From Pseudovibrio sp. Ad37 (GTDB taxonomy: Bacteria > Pseudomonadota > Alphaproteobacteria > Rhizobiales > Stappiaceae): a stretch of 64,000 bases of DNA. Positions within the stretch are counted from its first letter, which is position 1, and every line of letters starts with the position of its first letter. Location: NCBI RefSeq assembly GCF_001623075.1, contig NZ_LMCF01000067.1, forward strand, positions 62,001-126,000. The letters are read 5' to 3'. The notes below the pieces were generated by a model. It saw nothing but the letters and a program-made list of their open reading frames with translations. It did no database searches and had not been told where the DNA came from. Below are positions 1-8,505 of the stretch, piece by piece. Made by a program: the position numbers and the translations under genes.

Positions 1-378
1 GAAGGTGAGATCTTCATCATTATTCCTCAGTCGGTTCTGAACCCGCTGCGTGAAAACTTGACGCAGGTGTTGTCTGGTGAGGTTGCTGGTCGCGATACGC
101 GTTGGACTAAACAGTTCCAACAGGAAGTTCAGCGTACTGAAGTAAAGCTTACTGCAATTCTTGAAGAGCAGCGCATGACCCTAGAAGAGATTGCGCAATT
201 CGAGGTTGGTCTTGTTCTTGAATTGAATGCTACTCCAAAAACTGCCGTTCAGCTCGAATGTAACAGCCAGCCATTGTTTAACTGTCGCCTGGGTCAGGTT
301 GCAGGGTCTTACACAGTACGCGTTGAAGAGTTGATCGAGCAGGAAGGGGAACTTCTCGATGATATCTTATCTAATTGA
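1..378 (+). CDS. fliM: Flagellar motor switch protein FliM, C-terminal part (5' end outside window)
   Basis: The reading frame is open from base 1, so only the last 125 residues are visible. They form a SpoA/surface-presentation domain, ending in a stretch with QLECNSQPLFNCRLGQVAG and an acidic tail. FliM sits in the cytoplasmic C-ring, binds phosphorylated CheY and, with FliG and FliN, sets the direction or speed of rotation. The neighbours fliN and fliG just downstream support the call over the homologous FliN or type III YscQ families. The next gene starts 20 bases before the fliM stop, which indicates translational coupling within one operon. Confidence 0.9.
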   Translation, partial: EGEIFIIIPQSVLNPLRENLTQVLSGEVAGRDTRWTKQFQQEVQRTEVKLTAILEEQRMTLEEIAQFEVGLVLELNATPKTAVQLECNSQPLFNCRLGQVAGSYTVRVEELIEQEGELLDDILSN

Positions 379-1009
379 CGGATTTTTACTCTTTGCTCTT
401 TTGGTTACGACATGGCGCGTTGTGATCATGTACCGGCAGCTAAAGCGGCTCTCCGGCTATCATGAAGAGTATCAAAGGATTTTTGACCAGACCTCGGAAG
501 CGATGGACAACATTGGTTTGTCTTTGCAGGAAATCCGGGTTCGCGGTGAGGAGATCCTAAGTAATCTTGGTCAGCGGATTGATGAGGCTCGCGAGGCTAC
601 CGTTGATATCTCTGGTGTGATCCTGCAGGCGCAAACAGAAATGAAAGCGCTTCAGGAACATATCGAGTGGTTGAGCAAGAAAAGTGATGAAGTTGGCATC
701 AGTATGAATGATGCACCGCCAAGGCCAGGTGGAGATCGCGGACGACGTTCCATTCGCACTGCAAAGCCTGCTGCAACAAAGGCAAAGCAAAAGCCCGTTA
801 CGAGTGCAGCGTCCAATACTGCCGCGTTGTTGCTGGCCGGTGGAATGGGCAAGCCTGCGCCGGCAAGCAACCAAGAAAATACCGCAGTATCTGCAATAGA
901 TAACCAGAATGTCAGAGTCAGAAAAGTTTCTTTCGGCCAGAGCGCCACATTCAGATCTGTAAATGTAAAGGACGACGAAAGTCCTGAGAAGGAGAATGAT
1001 CCGCAATGA
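359..1009 (+). CDS. Membrane-anchored coiled-coil protein of the fliM-fliN intergenic type (DUF6468-like)
   Basis: 216 residues. One N-terminal membrane segment (about residues 4-24) is followed by a basic stop-transfer stretch. A long helical, probably coiled-coil region spans about 30-115, and a low-complexity Ala/Lys/Pro-rich tail lies beyond it. It overlaps fliM by 20 bases, and its ATG follows a purine-rich ribosome site (aggaagggga). Its stop overlaps the fliN start (ATGA). From memory, a family named DUF6468 occupies this position in alphaproteobacterial fliM-fliN operons, but I could not check this. The topology would suit a factor that ties the C-ring or flagellar placement to the membrane. 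That role is inference and no catalytic motif is visible. Confidence 0.7.
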   Translation: MISYLIDGFLLFALLVTTWRVVIMYRQLKRLSGYHEEYQRIFDQTSEAMDNIGLSLQEIRVRGEEILSNLGQRIDEAREATVDISGVILQAQTEMKALQEHIEWLSKKSDEVGISMNDAPPRPGGDRGRRSIRTAKPAATKAKQKPVTSAASNTAALLLAGGMGKPAPASNQENTAVSAIDNQNVRVRKVSFGQSATFRSVNVKDDESPEKENDPQ

Positions 1010-1422
1010 GCAGCTCAAATGAAATGAGTGATGAAGCCCTCGCGTTGCAATGGGAAGCTGCTGCTTCTGAAGCCGAGATGGATATGGATATGGGTGCGCC
1101 TTCTGCAGCAGCCCAGCCAGCTGCTTCCGCGCCTGAAAAGGGTATGAGCGACGAGAACGTCGACCGTAATCTGGATGCAGTTCTAGGTATTCCGGTTGAT
1201 ATGCAGGTTGTTCTTGGATCTGCGACCATGCCTGTGGCCAGTTTGCTTAAGCTTGGTCGTGGCGCGGTTATACCTCTGGATCACCGCGTTGGTGAGCCTG
1301 TCGACATCGTCGTAAATGGCCGCACTGTAGCGCGTGGCGAAATCGTGGTTGTTGAAGATGATAACTCGCGGTTTGGAGTGTCTCTGACTGAAATTGTAGG
1401 CGCAAAAGGCAGCTACAACTAG
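1006..1422 (+). CDS. fliN: Flagellar motor switch protein FliN
   Basis: 138 residues. An acidic, Ala-rich N-terminal extension (about 1-55) precedes a C-terminal SpoA domain with the typical pattern LGIPVDMQVVLG, LLKLGRGAVIPLD, GEPVDIVVNGRTVARGE and RFGVSLTEIV. FliN is the most abundant C-ring protein, forms the lower ring with FliM and docks the export ATPase complex. Its start overlaps the stop of the preceding gene. The extended N-terminus is longer than in short FliN proteins and common in alphaproteobacteria. Confidence 0.95.
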   Translation: MSSSNEMSDEALALQWEAAASEAEMDMDMGAPSAAAQPAASAPEKGMSDENVDRNLDAVLGIPVDMQVVLGSATMPVASLLKLGRGAVIPLDHRVGEPVDIVVNGRTVARGEIVVVEDDNSRFGVSLTEIVGAKGSYN

Positions 1423-1473
1423 CCGCACAAGAGCTGTGCTTGATTTTATATGTGTATCCGAGGCGCGTAGAGA

Positions 1474-2508
1474 ATGAACAGTGTTGTTCCAGCTGAAATG
1501 GGAAGCGTCATTTCCAGAAAAAATGGCCATCAGAAAGCAGCAGCTTTGCTGTTGGCTATGGGGAGTGACAAGGCAACCCGTGTTCTGAAGCATTTCGACA
1601 ATGATGAAATGCGGATGATCATCCGGGCAGCTGCAGATCTGGGCACAGTTCCTGCAAGTGAACTCGATGAGCTGATTGAAGAGTTCATCGAGCTTTTCTC
1701 AGGTGGTGTAAACCTGTTCGGTACAGCCGAAGGGGCCGAGAGTCTTCTGAAAGGTATTCTTCCGGAAGATCAGGTCGCCGAAATTATGTCGGACGTGATG
1801 GGCTATTCCAAGCGTTCGATCTGGGACAAGGTTTCACAAATCTCGGAGCATGTTCTTTCTACATATTTACAGAAAGAACATCCGCAAACTGCAGCAGTGA
1901 TCTTGTCAAAGATCTCCGCAAGTGGTGCTGCGCGTGTGATTTCCCAGATACCGCGTAGAAAACGTAATCAGATCGTCCGTCGTATGTTGACGCTCAAGCC
2001 TATCGTCGAGGACGTTATGGAGGAAGTGCAGAAGACACTGCACGAAGACTTCATGGTGAACTTTGCAAGAACAGTGGGTACAGATTCCCACGTTCGTATG
2101 GCAGATATTCTCAACAAAATGGAACGTGATGATCTTGAAGATACGCTGGGGAATCTGCGCGAAGCTCTGCCAAAATCTGCAGAACAGCTCGATGCCTTGC
2201 TCTTCACCTTCGATGATATCCAGAACCTAGATCTGCGCACCAGAACGGCAATCTTTGATGATGTTACCAGTGAAGTTATCACTGCAGCTCTTAAAGGAAC
2301 GAATCCGGAGTTCCGTCAGGCAATCCTTGCAAGTATGGCGTCGCGTGCCCGTAGGATCGTTGAGAATGATCTGGCTTCTGGAGAGCCGATGACACAGCGT
2401 GAAGTGATGGATGCGCGTCGGGCGATCACTGACCTTGCCCTTGAAAAGGCAAATTCGGGTGAGATCGACCTTGAGATCGGACGTGGCGGGGAAGAAGTCT
2501 ACGTCTAG
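1474..2508 (+). CDS. fliG: Flagellar motor switch protein FliG
   Basis: 344 residues, the usual family length. It has the N-terminal, middle (EHPQTAAVILSKI, the FliM-contacting EHPQR-type loop) and C-terminal armadillo-like domains. The C-terminal torque helix region contains charged residues and ends GEIDLEIGRGGEEVYV. FliG links the C-ring to the MS-ring protein FliF and contacts the MotA stator. It lies 51 bases after fliN on the same strand, within the fliM-fliN-fliG-flhB operon. An internal ATG eight codons in (1498) is an alternative start. I keep 1474 because a GAGG motif lies upstream of it. Confidence 0.95.
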   Translation: MNSVVPAEMGSVISRKNGHQKAAALLLAMGSDKATRVLKHFDNDEMRMIIRAAADLGTVPASELDELIEEFIELFSGGVNLFGTAEGAESLLKGILPEDQVAEIMSDVMGYSKRSIWDKVSQISEHVLSTYLQKEHPQTAAVILSKISASGAARVISQIPRRKRNQIVRRMLTLKPIVEDVMEEVQKTLHEDFMVNFARTVGTDSHVRMADILNKMERDDLEDTLGNLREALPKSAEQLDALLFTFDDIQNLDLRTRTAIFDDVTSEVITAALKGTNPEFRQAILASMASRARRIVENDLASGEPMTQREVMDARRAITDLALEKANSGEIDLEIGRGGEEVYV

Positions 2509-2563
2509 AGCTGAGACATGACTTTATTAGTCTGTCAAAACATCTTGAGAAGCGGCAGGTTTC

Positions 2564-3625
2564 ATGTCTGAAGACCAGGATCCCGACAGTAAAACCCAGG
2601 AACCCACGGAGAAGAAGGTTCGTGATGCCTTGGAGAAAGGGAATATCCCAGTCTCCAAGGAAGCGTCTGTGCTCGCCTCAATGCTTGCGCTTCTTCTTGT
2701 GCTTTCCTTTATCGCTGTCGATAAGGCGCAGGGTCTGGTGTATTTCCTTAAGTGGTTTTTGGATAATCCGGGTGAAATCCAGTTTGTCAGTGCTGCGGAG
2801 CCTTTGCAGTTAATGTCTGCTGTGGCTTTCCAGCTTGTCTGGTTCCTTGGTCCGATCGTTTCTATCTTGATTTTCTTTGGCTTGGCTTCCTCTTTTATGC
2901 AGAATACGCCACGTTTGGTGTTGGACCGAATTGAGCCGAAGCTCAGCAAGATTTCCTTGAAAAAGGGGCTGGGTAGACTTTTTAGTGTCAATGGCGCTAT
3001 GGAATTTGTGAAGTCTCTCTTCAAGCTAGTGACTGTGATCGTCGTCGCTGCGCTTGTATTGAAATCGCAGCAAGCGGTTGCGTTGACAGCGATGTACAGC
3101 GACCCAAGTCAAGTGCCTCAGCTTATTTTGTCTGTTGCAATGACTTTGCTTTCCGGTATCTGCGTTGCAACCATCTTCCTTGTTGGTTTCGATTTGGTCT
3201 TGGCGCGTTTCCAGTGGCGCAAGAATTTGCGCATGTCTCACCAGGAACTAAAGGACGAATTTAAGCAGGCAGAGGGCGATCCGCTTATCAAGGCGCGTTT
3301 ACGCTCTCTTGCTCGTGATAGGGCTCGCAAGCGCATGATGTCATCTGTTCAGGATGCGACTGTTGTTGTTGCGAACCCCACACACTTTGCTGTTGCGCTG
3401 TATTATGAGCGTGAGGGCGAACAAGCGCCGCGTGTTGTTGCAAAAGGGCAGGACCTGATTGCACTGAAAATCAAAGAACTGGCCTATATTCATGATGTTC
3501 CAGTTGTAGAAGATCGACAACTCGCGCGTTCACTTTATGCCGCCGTAGAGATAGATCAGAGTATTCCAGAGGAATATTATCGAGCGGTAGCCGAAATTAT
3601 TTCATATGTTTATTTAAAGCGCTAA
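2564..3625 (+). CDS. flhB: Flagellar type III export protein FlhB
   Basis: 353 residues. A hydrophilic N-terminus is followed by four membrane segments in roughly residues 30-215, then a cytoplasmic domain with the autocleavage motif NPTH near residue 271. FlhB is part of the flagellar export gate, and its self-cleavage switches substrate from rod/hook type to filament type in concert with FliK (encoded at 17709). The first half is very hydrophobic and the linker KRMMSSVQDATVVVANPTH is well conserved. It sits downstream of fliG in the same direction. Confidence 0.95.
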   Translation: MSEDQDPDSKTQEPTEKKVRDALEKGNIPVSKEASVLASMLALLLVLSFIAVDKAQGLVYFLKWFLDNPGEIQFVSAAEPLQLMSAVAFQLVWFLGPIVSILIFFGLASSFMQNTPRLVLDRIEPKLSKISLKKGLGRLFSVNGAMEFVKSLFKLVTVIVVAALVLKSQQAVALTAMYSDPSQVPQLILSVAMTLLSGICVATIFLVGFDLVLARFQWRKNLRMSHQELKDEFKQAEGDPLIKARLRSLARDRARKRMMSSVQDATVVVANPTHFAVALYYEREGEQAPRVVAKGQDLIALKIKELAYIHDVPVVEDRQLARSLYAAVEIDQSIPEEYYRAVAEIISYVYLKR

Positions 3626-3664
3626 AGACTTTGTCGAAGCGCGTTTCTGCCTTAAGAGGGTATT

Positions 3665-4114
3665 TTGTCTACAAAGACCGTATTGAAGAAAGCCGACTTG
3701 CCTGCAAAATCTGAAGATGTTTTGCGCGAGGCATTGATTGCAAACGCTATGAAGCCCATCGCAGCCGAGTTACGGTTATGTGATCTGTCTTCTTTAGCTC
3801 GCCATATTCTCTCAAATGAAGCTGCTAATCTCACAGATTTGCTGGAATCTTCGTCGGAGCTTTATTTTAAGCCTGACACACTCACCTATGCTGGGACGTC
3901 GTCAATCGATTTGAACTGGAACGGCGATGTAATAGTTTGCTTGCATATGAAGTTTGTAAATGACGGCGTGAGTGTCATGTTTCATTTGTTTTTGCTTGCA
4001 TTAAACTCGGCCGTTGATGTCAAGTTCATTGCATTTGAGCAGCCTTCTGAAGATCCGCAGGAAAATACAAAAAGGCTGGAAACAGCGCTTGCGGACGCAT
4101 CTGTTATTTCTTAA
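3665..4114 (+). CDS. Uncharacterised protein at the end of the fliM-flhB operon
   Basis: 149 residues starting at TTG, with an AGAGGG ribosome site about four bases upstream. No other start is possible before residue 29. No signal peptide, membrane segment or recognisable motif is visible. The second half is beta-rich by composition (IDLNWNGDVIVCLHMKF). It lies 39 bases after flhB and just before a strong terminator, so it is probably the last gene of that operon. I do not recognise its family. A flagellar role is guessed from position only. Confidence 0.65.
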   Translation: MSTKTVLKKADLPAKSEDVLREALIANAMKPIAAELRLCDLSSLARHILSNEAANLTDLLESSSELYFKPDTLTYAGTSSIDLNWNGDVIVCLHMKFVNDGVSVMFHLFLLALNSAVDVKFIAFEQPSEDPQENTKRLETALADASVIS

Positions 4115-4153
4115 GAAATATATTAATTGTATATTTACCTAAAATTTTAAGAT

Positions 4154-4190
4154 AAAAAGATATACTTGACTAACCAAGTATATCTTTTTT
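4154..4190 (+). terminator. Rho-independent terminator closing the fliM-flhB operon
   Basis: A perfect 15-base inverted repeat (arms 4154-4168 and 4175-4189, loop ACTAAC) has an A-tract on one side and a T-run on the other. It separates the motor-switch/flhB genes from flgB, so flgB must have its own promoter in the following 90 bases or rely on readthrough. Confidence 0.85.
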
Positions 4191-4279
4191 TGCTTTTTCC
4201 GGAAATATTGATTCCGCCAGCTACGGACAAGATTGCACTGCTATCCACTTTTAGCAGTTTTTGTAGCGGAGTGGATTTT

Positions 4280-4660
4280 TTGGAGCCCGTATATCTTTTT
4301 AGTTTGGTTTCGCGGCAAAATTCTTGGTTGTCAGTGCGACAGTCGACAATTTCCGAAAATATCGCGAACGTTGATACTCCTGGTTTTGCAAGTAAGGATG
4401 TCGAGCCTTTTAAGGACATTCTGGATAAAACCAGCATTCAGATGGCTGCTACTCAGTCGGGTCATATCAGTGAAGATGGAACCAATGCCCGTCGTGTGCG
4501 GGTGAAGGGTGGCGAGGCGTGGCAAGTTACCGTCTCAGATAACTCCGTTTCCCTAGAGCAAGAGTTGATCAAGTCAGGTGAGGTTGCTCGTCAGCACTCG
4601 CTTAATACTCAGCTTGTTGGGTCCTTCTATGGTTTGATGAAGAGCAGCTTAGGAAGATAA
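4280..4660 (+). CDS. flgB: Proximal rod protein FlgB
   Basis: 126 residues from a TTG start. The longer open frame reaches back to 4166, but that extension would run through the terminator, and its sequence does not resemble a rod protein. From TTG 4280 the protein begins with the rhizobial FlgB pattern [20 protein letters not shown], and a GGAG ribosome site lies 8 bases upstream. The motif [13 protein letters not shown] is the conserved N-terminal rod/hook signature. FlgB forms the proximal rod in the periplasm after export. It is followed five bases later by flgC. Confidence 0.92.
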   Translation: MEPVYLFSLVSRQNSWLSVRQSTISENIANVDTPGFASKDVEPFKDILDKTSIQMAATQSGHISEDGTNARRVRVKGGEAWQVTVSDNSVSLEQELIKSGEVARQHSLNTQLVGSFYGLMKSSLGR

Positions 4661-4665
4661 ATATT

Positions 4666-5085
4666 ATGATTGATCCACTTGTCGCTTCATTAAAAATTTC
4701 CTCCTCGGGTTTGAGGGTTCAGTCACAGCGTATGCGCGTTGTTTCGGAAAACCTGGCCAACGTTCAGTCGACTGGCGATACCCCCGGAGCGAATCCTTAT
4801 CAGCGCAAGACGATTACCTTCAAGAGTGAGGTTGATCGCGCGCTTGGTGCCAATCTCGTTGAGGTTAAGAATATCGGTACGGATAAAGGTGATTACCGTA
4901 TTGAATTTGATCCGTCGCATCCAGCGGCAGATGAGAATGGCAACGTAAAATATCCAAACGTAAACACTCTGATTGAGTTGGCGGACATGCGAGAAGCCTC
5001 GCGTTCTTATGAAGCTGGTCTGCAGATGATGGTCAAATCCAGAGAAATGATTACCCGTACAATCGATTTGTTGAGGAGTAGGTGA
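4666..5085 (+). CDS. flgC: Proximal rod protein FlgC
   Basis: 139 residues, standard length. It carries the axial-protein N-terminal signature ([25 protein letters not shown]) and the C-terminal helical segment ([31 protein letters not shown]). Together with FlgB, FlgF and FlgG it builds the rod. The stop overlaps the fliE ATG (TGATG), so flgB-flgC-fliE are translationally coupled. Confidence 0.96.
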   Translation: MIDPLVASLKISSSGLRVQSQRMRVVSENLANVQSTGDTPGANPYQRKTITFKSEVDRALGANLVEVKNIGTDKGDYRIEFDPSHPAADENGNVKYPNVNTLIELADMREASRSYEAGLQMMVKSREMITRTIDLLRSR

Positions 5086-5441
5086 TGGCGGATCTTTCGG
5101 CGTTGAGTTCAGTGTCGCGTGTTTCAACGTTTACCAGTGGGGTAAACGATGTTTCGTCTACTGCTCGTACTCGTCAGTACTTGGTAGGCGGGGCGCAGAA
5201 TACGCAGGCGGCCCAAGAGGTTCAGGGCAGCTTTGCTGACACTATGGCTGATGTGGTTCGTGAAACTGCAGGCGATTTGAAAACGGCTGAAGCGACATCT
5301 GTTGCGGCGGTGCGTGGCGAGGTTTCGGCTCAAAAAGTGGTCGAGGCTGTGATGAAGGCAGAGCTTTCCTTGAGGAGCGCAGTAGCTGTGCGTGACAAGG
5401 TTGTTGAGGCCTATCAAGAATTCTCTCGTATGAGTATTTAA
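5085..5441 (+). CDS. fliE: Flagellar hook-basal body protein FliE
   Basis: 118 residues from ATG 5085, which overlaps the flgC stop. A GTG one codon earlier is possible. The C-terminal half (SFADTMADVVRETAGDLKTAE... AVMKAELSLRSAVAVRDKVVEAYQEFSRMSI) is the conserved FliE region. FliE is the first rod-zone substrate and joins the MS-ring and export gate to the rod. The N-terminal 40 residues are Ser/Thr-rich and variable. Confidence 0.94.
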   Translation: MADLSALSSVSRVSTFTSGVNDVSSTARTRQYLVGGAQNTQAAQEVQGSFADTMADVVRETAGDLKTAEATSVAAVRGEVSAQKVVEAVMKAELSLRSAVAVRDKVVEAYQEFSRMSI

Positions 5442-5464
5442 TTGTTTGAGAAAAGGTTTTTCCT

Positions 5465-6253
5465 ATGAAGGCTCTTGCTATTGCTGCGACGGGTATGTCC
5501 GCTCAGCAGAAAAATCTCGAAGTTATTTCAAATAACATCGCGAACATGAATACGACTGCCTTTAAGGCGTCTCGTGCTGAATTCTCCGATCTGCTTTATC
5601 AAACTGATCGTGCAGCTGGTGTGTCCAATCGTGGTGGTGCTGCGCCTGTTCCTGAAGGAATTCAGCAAGGCCTTGGAGTGAAAACTGCAGCGGTTCGTAA
5701 GTTGCATTCTCAAGGTGCGCTACAGCAAACCAATAACGCATTTGATCTGGCGATCGATGGTCAGGGTTGGTTTGAAATTATCGGCCCTGAAGGTGAGGCG
5801 CTCTTTACGCGGTCCGGTGCATTCAATGTGAATGGTGAGGGGGCTCTTGTAACTCTTGATGGTTATGAGGTTCAACCTGGCATCACTGTTCCGCTTGAGG
5901 CTGTTAAAGTTACTGTCAATGAAAGTGGTGAAGTGTTTGCTACTTATGCTGACGGAAATCCGGCTACGAGCATTGGTCAGCTGAACCTGACTAACTTTGT
6001 GAACGATGCTGGCCTAAAGGCGATTGGTGGCAACCTGTTCCGCGAAACAATAGCTTCTGGTGCACCTAATACAGGTATTGCCGGTGAAGGTGCGCTTGGT
6101 GTTATTCGTCAAGGGTATCTTGAAGGCGCTAACGTCGATCCTGTTAAAGAGATCACAAGCTTGATCAGCGCGCAGCGTGGGTACGAGATGAATTCCAAAG
6201 TGATTCAGGCAGCAGATGATATGGCTGGAACTGTGTCCAAGGGCATTCGCTAA
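5465..6253 (+). CDS. flgG: Distal rod protein FlgG
   Basis: 262 residues, the usual size. It starts with the axial signature ([24 protein letters not shown]) and ends with the FlgG tail [39 protein letters not shown]. FlgG polymerises into the distal rod that crosses the peptidoglycan and outer membrane, where the P- and L-rings assemble around it. It lies 23 bases after fliE. Confidence 0.96.
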   Translation: MKALAIAATGMSAQQKNLEVISNNIANMNTTAFKASRAEFSDLLYQTDRAAGVSNRGGAAPVPEGIQQGLGVKTAAVRKLHSQGALQQTNNAFDLAIDGQGWFEIIGPEGEALFTRSGAFNVNGEGALVTLDGYEVQPGITVPLEAVKVTVNESGEVFATYADGNPATSIGQLNLTNFVNDAGLKAIGGNLFRETIASGAPNTGIAGEGALGVIRQGYLEGANVDPVKEITSLISAQRGYEMNSKVIQAADDMAGTVSKGIR

Positions 6254-6263
6254 GGGCGCGGTG

Positions 6264-6746
6264 ATGAGTGCTTCCAAGCGCCTATATAGCCTGGCATTGC
6301 TAGCGTGCTGCATGCCGTTGTTTTTGACAGTGGCATCAGCAGCAGGCCGGCGAGAAGTTGTAAAACTTCCAGTGCCGGCCATGATGATTTATCCGGGTGA
6401 TAAGATCGAAGAAGGTATGCTTCGCGAGCGCGGGTTCTTCAAGAAATCGGTTGCGCAGCTTTCGATTGTAGGTCGAATGCAAGATGTGGTTGGGCTGGAA
6501 GCGCGCCGTACCCTTTTTCCAGGAAAGCCAATTCCCAAAAACGCGGTTCAAGATCCTGTTGTAGTGCGACGCGGTTCCTCTGTTCTGTTGGTTTTTAAAG
6601 AAGAAGGCTTGGAAATCCGCGCCATTGTTGAGGCGCAGGAATCTGGGGCGATTGGTGCAAATATCAGGGCTAAGAACCCTGATACAGGTTTAAGTGTTTT
6701 AGGCAAAGTGCAAGAAAACGGATCTTTGCTGGCTGAAGGGGAATAA
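6264..6746 (+). CDS. flgA: Flagellar P-ring assembly chaperone FlgA
   Basis: 160 residues from ATG 6264 (GTG 6261 also possible). The longer frame begins inside flgG and is not credible. The first ~25 residues form a signal peptide (SLALLACCMPLFLTVASA), followed by a SAF-type beta-clip region (VPAMMIYPGDKIEEGML) and a C-terminal FlgA domain. FlgA is a periplasmic chaperone for FlgI, encoded next. It is short, like other rhizobial FlgA proteins. Confidence 0.93.
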   Translation: MSASKRLYSLALLACCMPLFLTVASAAGRREVVKLPVPAMMIYPGDKIEEGMLRERGFFKKSVAQLSIVGRMQDVVGLEARRTLFPGKPIPKNAVQDPVVVRRGSSVLLVFKEEGLEIRAIVEAQESGAIGANIRAKNPDTGLSVLGKVQENGSLLAEGE

Positions 6747-6750
6747 CACC

Positions 6751-7875
6751 GTGCGTTCTGTAAGCCGTTCTCTGGGGGCAATTTATCTTGCTTTTCTTGC
6801 TTTGTTTTTATCGTTTGACAGTGCGTCTGCACTCGTCCGTATCAAGGATATAGCTGATCTGCGCGGAATGCGTTCTAATCAGCTTGTCGGCTATGGTATT
6901 GTGATTGGTCTGAATGGATCTGGCGATACCATGAGGAATTCTCCGTTCACTGAACAGTCTTTGCAATCCATGCTTGAGCGCATGGGGGTGAACGTTCGAG
7001 AGTCTAACTTAAGATCAAGGAATGTAGCGGCAGTTGTTGTGACTGCCGAGTTGCCTCCCTTTATTGGAAATGGTGCCCGTATTGATGTTTCTGTCGGATC
7101 GCTCGGCGATGCGGCATCGTTACAGGGCGGAACGCTTCTTGTGACGCCATTGATGGGGGCTGATGGTAATGTTTACGCGGTTGCTCAGGGCTCTGTTTCC
7201 GTTTCTGGTTTTGCAGCTGCAGGTGATGCTGCCAGTTTAACGCAGGGCGTTCCAACTGCCGGAAGTGTTTCAAATGGCGCGCTAATTGAGAAAACGCTGC
7301 CTGATTATTTTTCTTCTCTGCCGCAGCTGGTGCTGGAACTAAAAAATCCAGACTTTAAAACTGCTGTGCGTGTGACGGATGCAATCAATGCGTTTTCGCT
7401 GAATCGTTATGGTCTGAAGCTTGCGAGTGAGCTTGATTATAGATCAGTTCAGGTACAACGCCCTGCAGGTATCAGTTCAGTTCGTTTCATTTCTCAGATT
7501 GAAGGCCTGATGGTTCAGCCGGATACGCCAGCAAGAGTGGTCGTGGATGAGCGTACTGGAACCGTCGTTATCGGTCAGAATGTGCGGATTTCAACAGTTG
7601 CTGTGACGCACGGCAATCTGACGGTTCGCGTCTCTGAACGGCCTGAAGTCTCTCAGCCGTCACCGTTTGCACAGCAGGGTGAAACGGTAGTTGTGCCTCG
7701 CACAGATATTGATGTGGTGCAGGAAGATGGTCAGTTGCAGTTGATTGGTGGGACTGATTTGCAAACTCTGGTTAGGGGGCTGAACCGTATTGGTTTGAAG
7801 CCGAGCGGCATCATCGCAATCCTTCAGGCGATTAAGCAGGCAGGGGCTCTCCAGGCAACTCTGGTGGTCAAATAA
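6751..7875 (+). CDS. flgI: Flagellar P-ring protein FlgI
   Basis: 374 residues, GTG start. A cleavable signal peptide (about residues 1-27) precedes the conserved IKDIADLRGMRSNQLVGYGIVIGLNGSGD region. The family tail LNRIGLKPSGIIAILQAIKQAGALQATLVVK is intact. FlgI forms the periplasmic bushing around the rod in the peptidoglycan layer. It lies four bases downstream of its chaperone gene flgA. Confidence 0.97.
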   Translation: MRSVSRSLGAIYLAFLALFLSFDSASALVRIKDIADLRGMRSNQLVGYGIVIGLNGSGDTMRNSPFTEQSLQSMLERMGVNVRESNLRSRNVAAVVVTAELPPFIGNGARIDVSVGSLGDAASLQGGTLLVTPLMGADGNVYAVAQGSVSVSGFAAAGDAASLTQGVPTAGSVSNGALIEKTLPDYFSSLPQLVLELKNPDFKTAVRVTDAINAFSLNRYGLKLASELDYRSVQVQRPAGISSVRFISQIEGLMVQPDTPARVVVDERTGTVVIGQNVRISTVAVTHGNLTVRVSERPEVSQPSPFAQQGETVVVPRTDIDVVQEDGQLQLIGGTDLQTLVRGLNRIGLKPSGIIAILQAIKQAGALQATLVVK

Positions 7876-7894
7876 GACCGCACGGCAATTGGAT

Positions 7895-7918
7895 AAGCCA
7901 CGGGCAAGCTTGTGGCTT
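7895..7918 (+). other. Intercistronic hairpin between flgI and motE
   Basis: Perfect seven-base arms AAGCCAC and GTGGCTT enclose a ten-base loop. No T-run follows, so this looks more like an mRNA processing or stability element, or a weak attenuator, than a full terminator. Confidence 0.4.
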
Positions 7919-7953
7919 CAATGTACCGCTAAACCTATTGGAACTGAGTTGTA

Positions 7954-8505
7954 ATGCCTCTCCTAAAGCTCTCTAAGAAGAAGTTCTTTCCCCTTAAGTG
8001 TGCCGGGGTATCTCTCGGTTTGTGCATGACGCTTGTAAGCGCAAGTGCACAGACAAACGAAACCGAGACGGAAGAGCTGACTATAGCAATTGAGCAGGCC
8101 AAGAACTACTGCGAAGCGATTGCCGATCAGGCAAAAGATGCTCGGATTGCTTGGCAAATGCGTGCTCTGTTTGATGTTGAGCATCAGATGAAAGCTAAGA
8201 TTACAGAGCTCGACGCCAAGATTGCTGAGTTGCGCATGTGGGTGAAACGTCGTGATGAAATCCTGCAGAGAGCGGAAGGGCATGTTGTTAATATCTATGC
8301 CAACATGCGCCCGGATGCAGCGGCGCTGCAGTTGACGTCTCTGGATGATGAAACAGCCGTTTCAATTCTTCTCCAGATGAAGGCGCGGAAAGCCAGCTCG
8401 GTGCTTGCTGAGTTGGCCTCAGAGCGCGCAGCCTATCTTACTGATCTGATGGCAGAACTTACAGCTCGAAAGGCCGCCAAGCAAAGTATGGGAGTTTCAC
8501 AGTGA
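7954..8505 (+). CDS. motE: Periplasmic MotC chaperone-like protein MotE
   Basis: 183 residues. A signal peptide (SLGLCMTLVSASAQ, about residues 17-33) leads into a long helical segment and a C-terminal MgtE-N-like helical repeat (NMRPDAAALQLTSLDDETAVSILLQMKARKASSVLAELASERAAYLTDLMAEL). In Sinorhizobium, MotE is a periplasmic chaperone for MotC, which is encoded here at 16471. Its place between flgI and flgH matches rhizobial gene order. The stop overlaps the GTG of flgH. Confidence 0.88.
   Translation: MPLLKLSKKKFFPLKCAGVSLGLCMTLVSASAQTNETETEELTIAIEQAKNYCEAIADQAKDARIAWQMRALFDVEHQMKAKITELDAKIAELRMWVKRRDEILQRAEGHVVNIYANMRPDAAALQLTSLDDETAVSILLQMKARKASSVLAELASERAAYLTDLMAELTARKAAKQSMGVSQ

Noticed and set aside
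4166-4279. N-terminal extension of flgB
   Set aside because: It crosses a perfect terminator and has no likeness to rod proteins. TTG 4280 has a ribosome site and restores the family start.
6216-6263. N-terminal extension of flgA into flgG
   Set aside because: It would precede the signal peptide with unrelated sequence. ATG 6264 gives a normal signal peptide.
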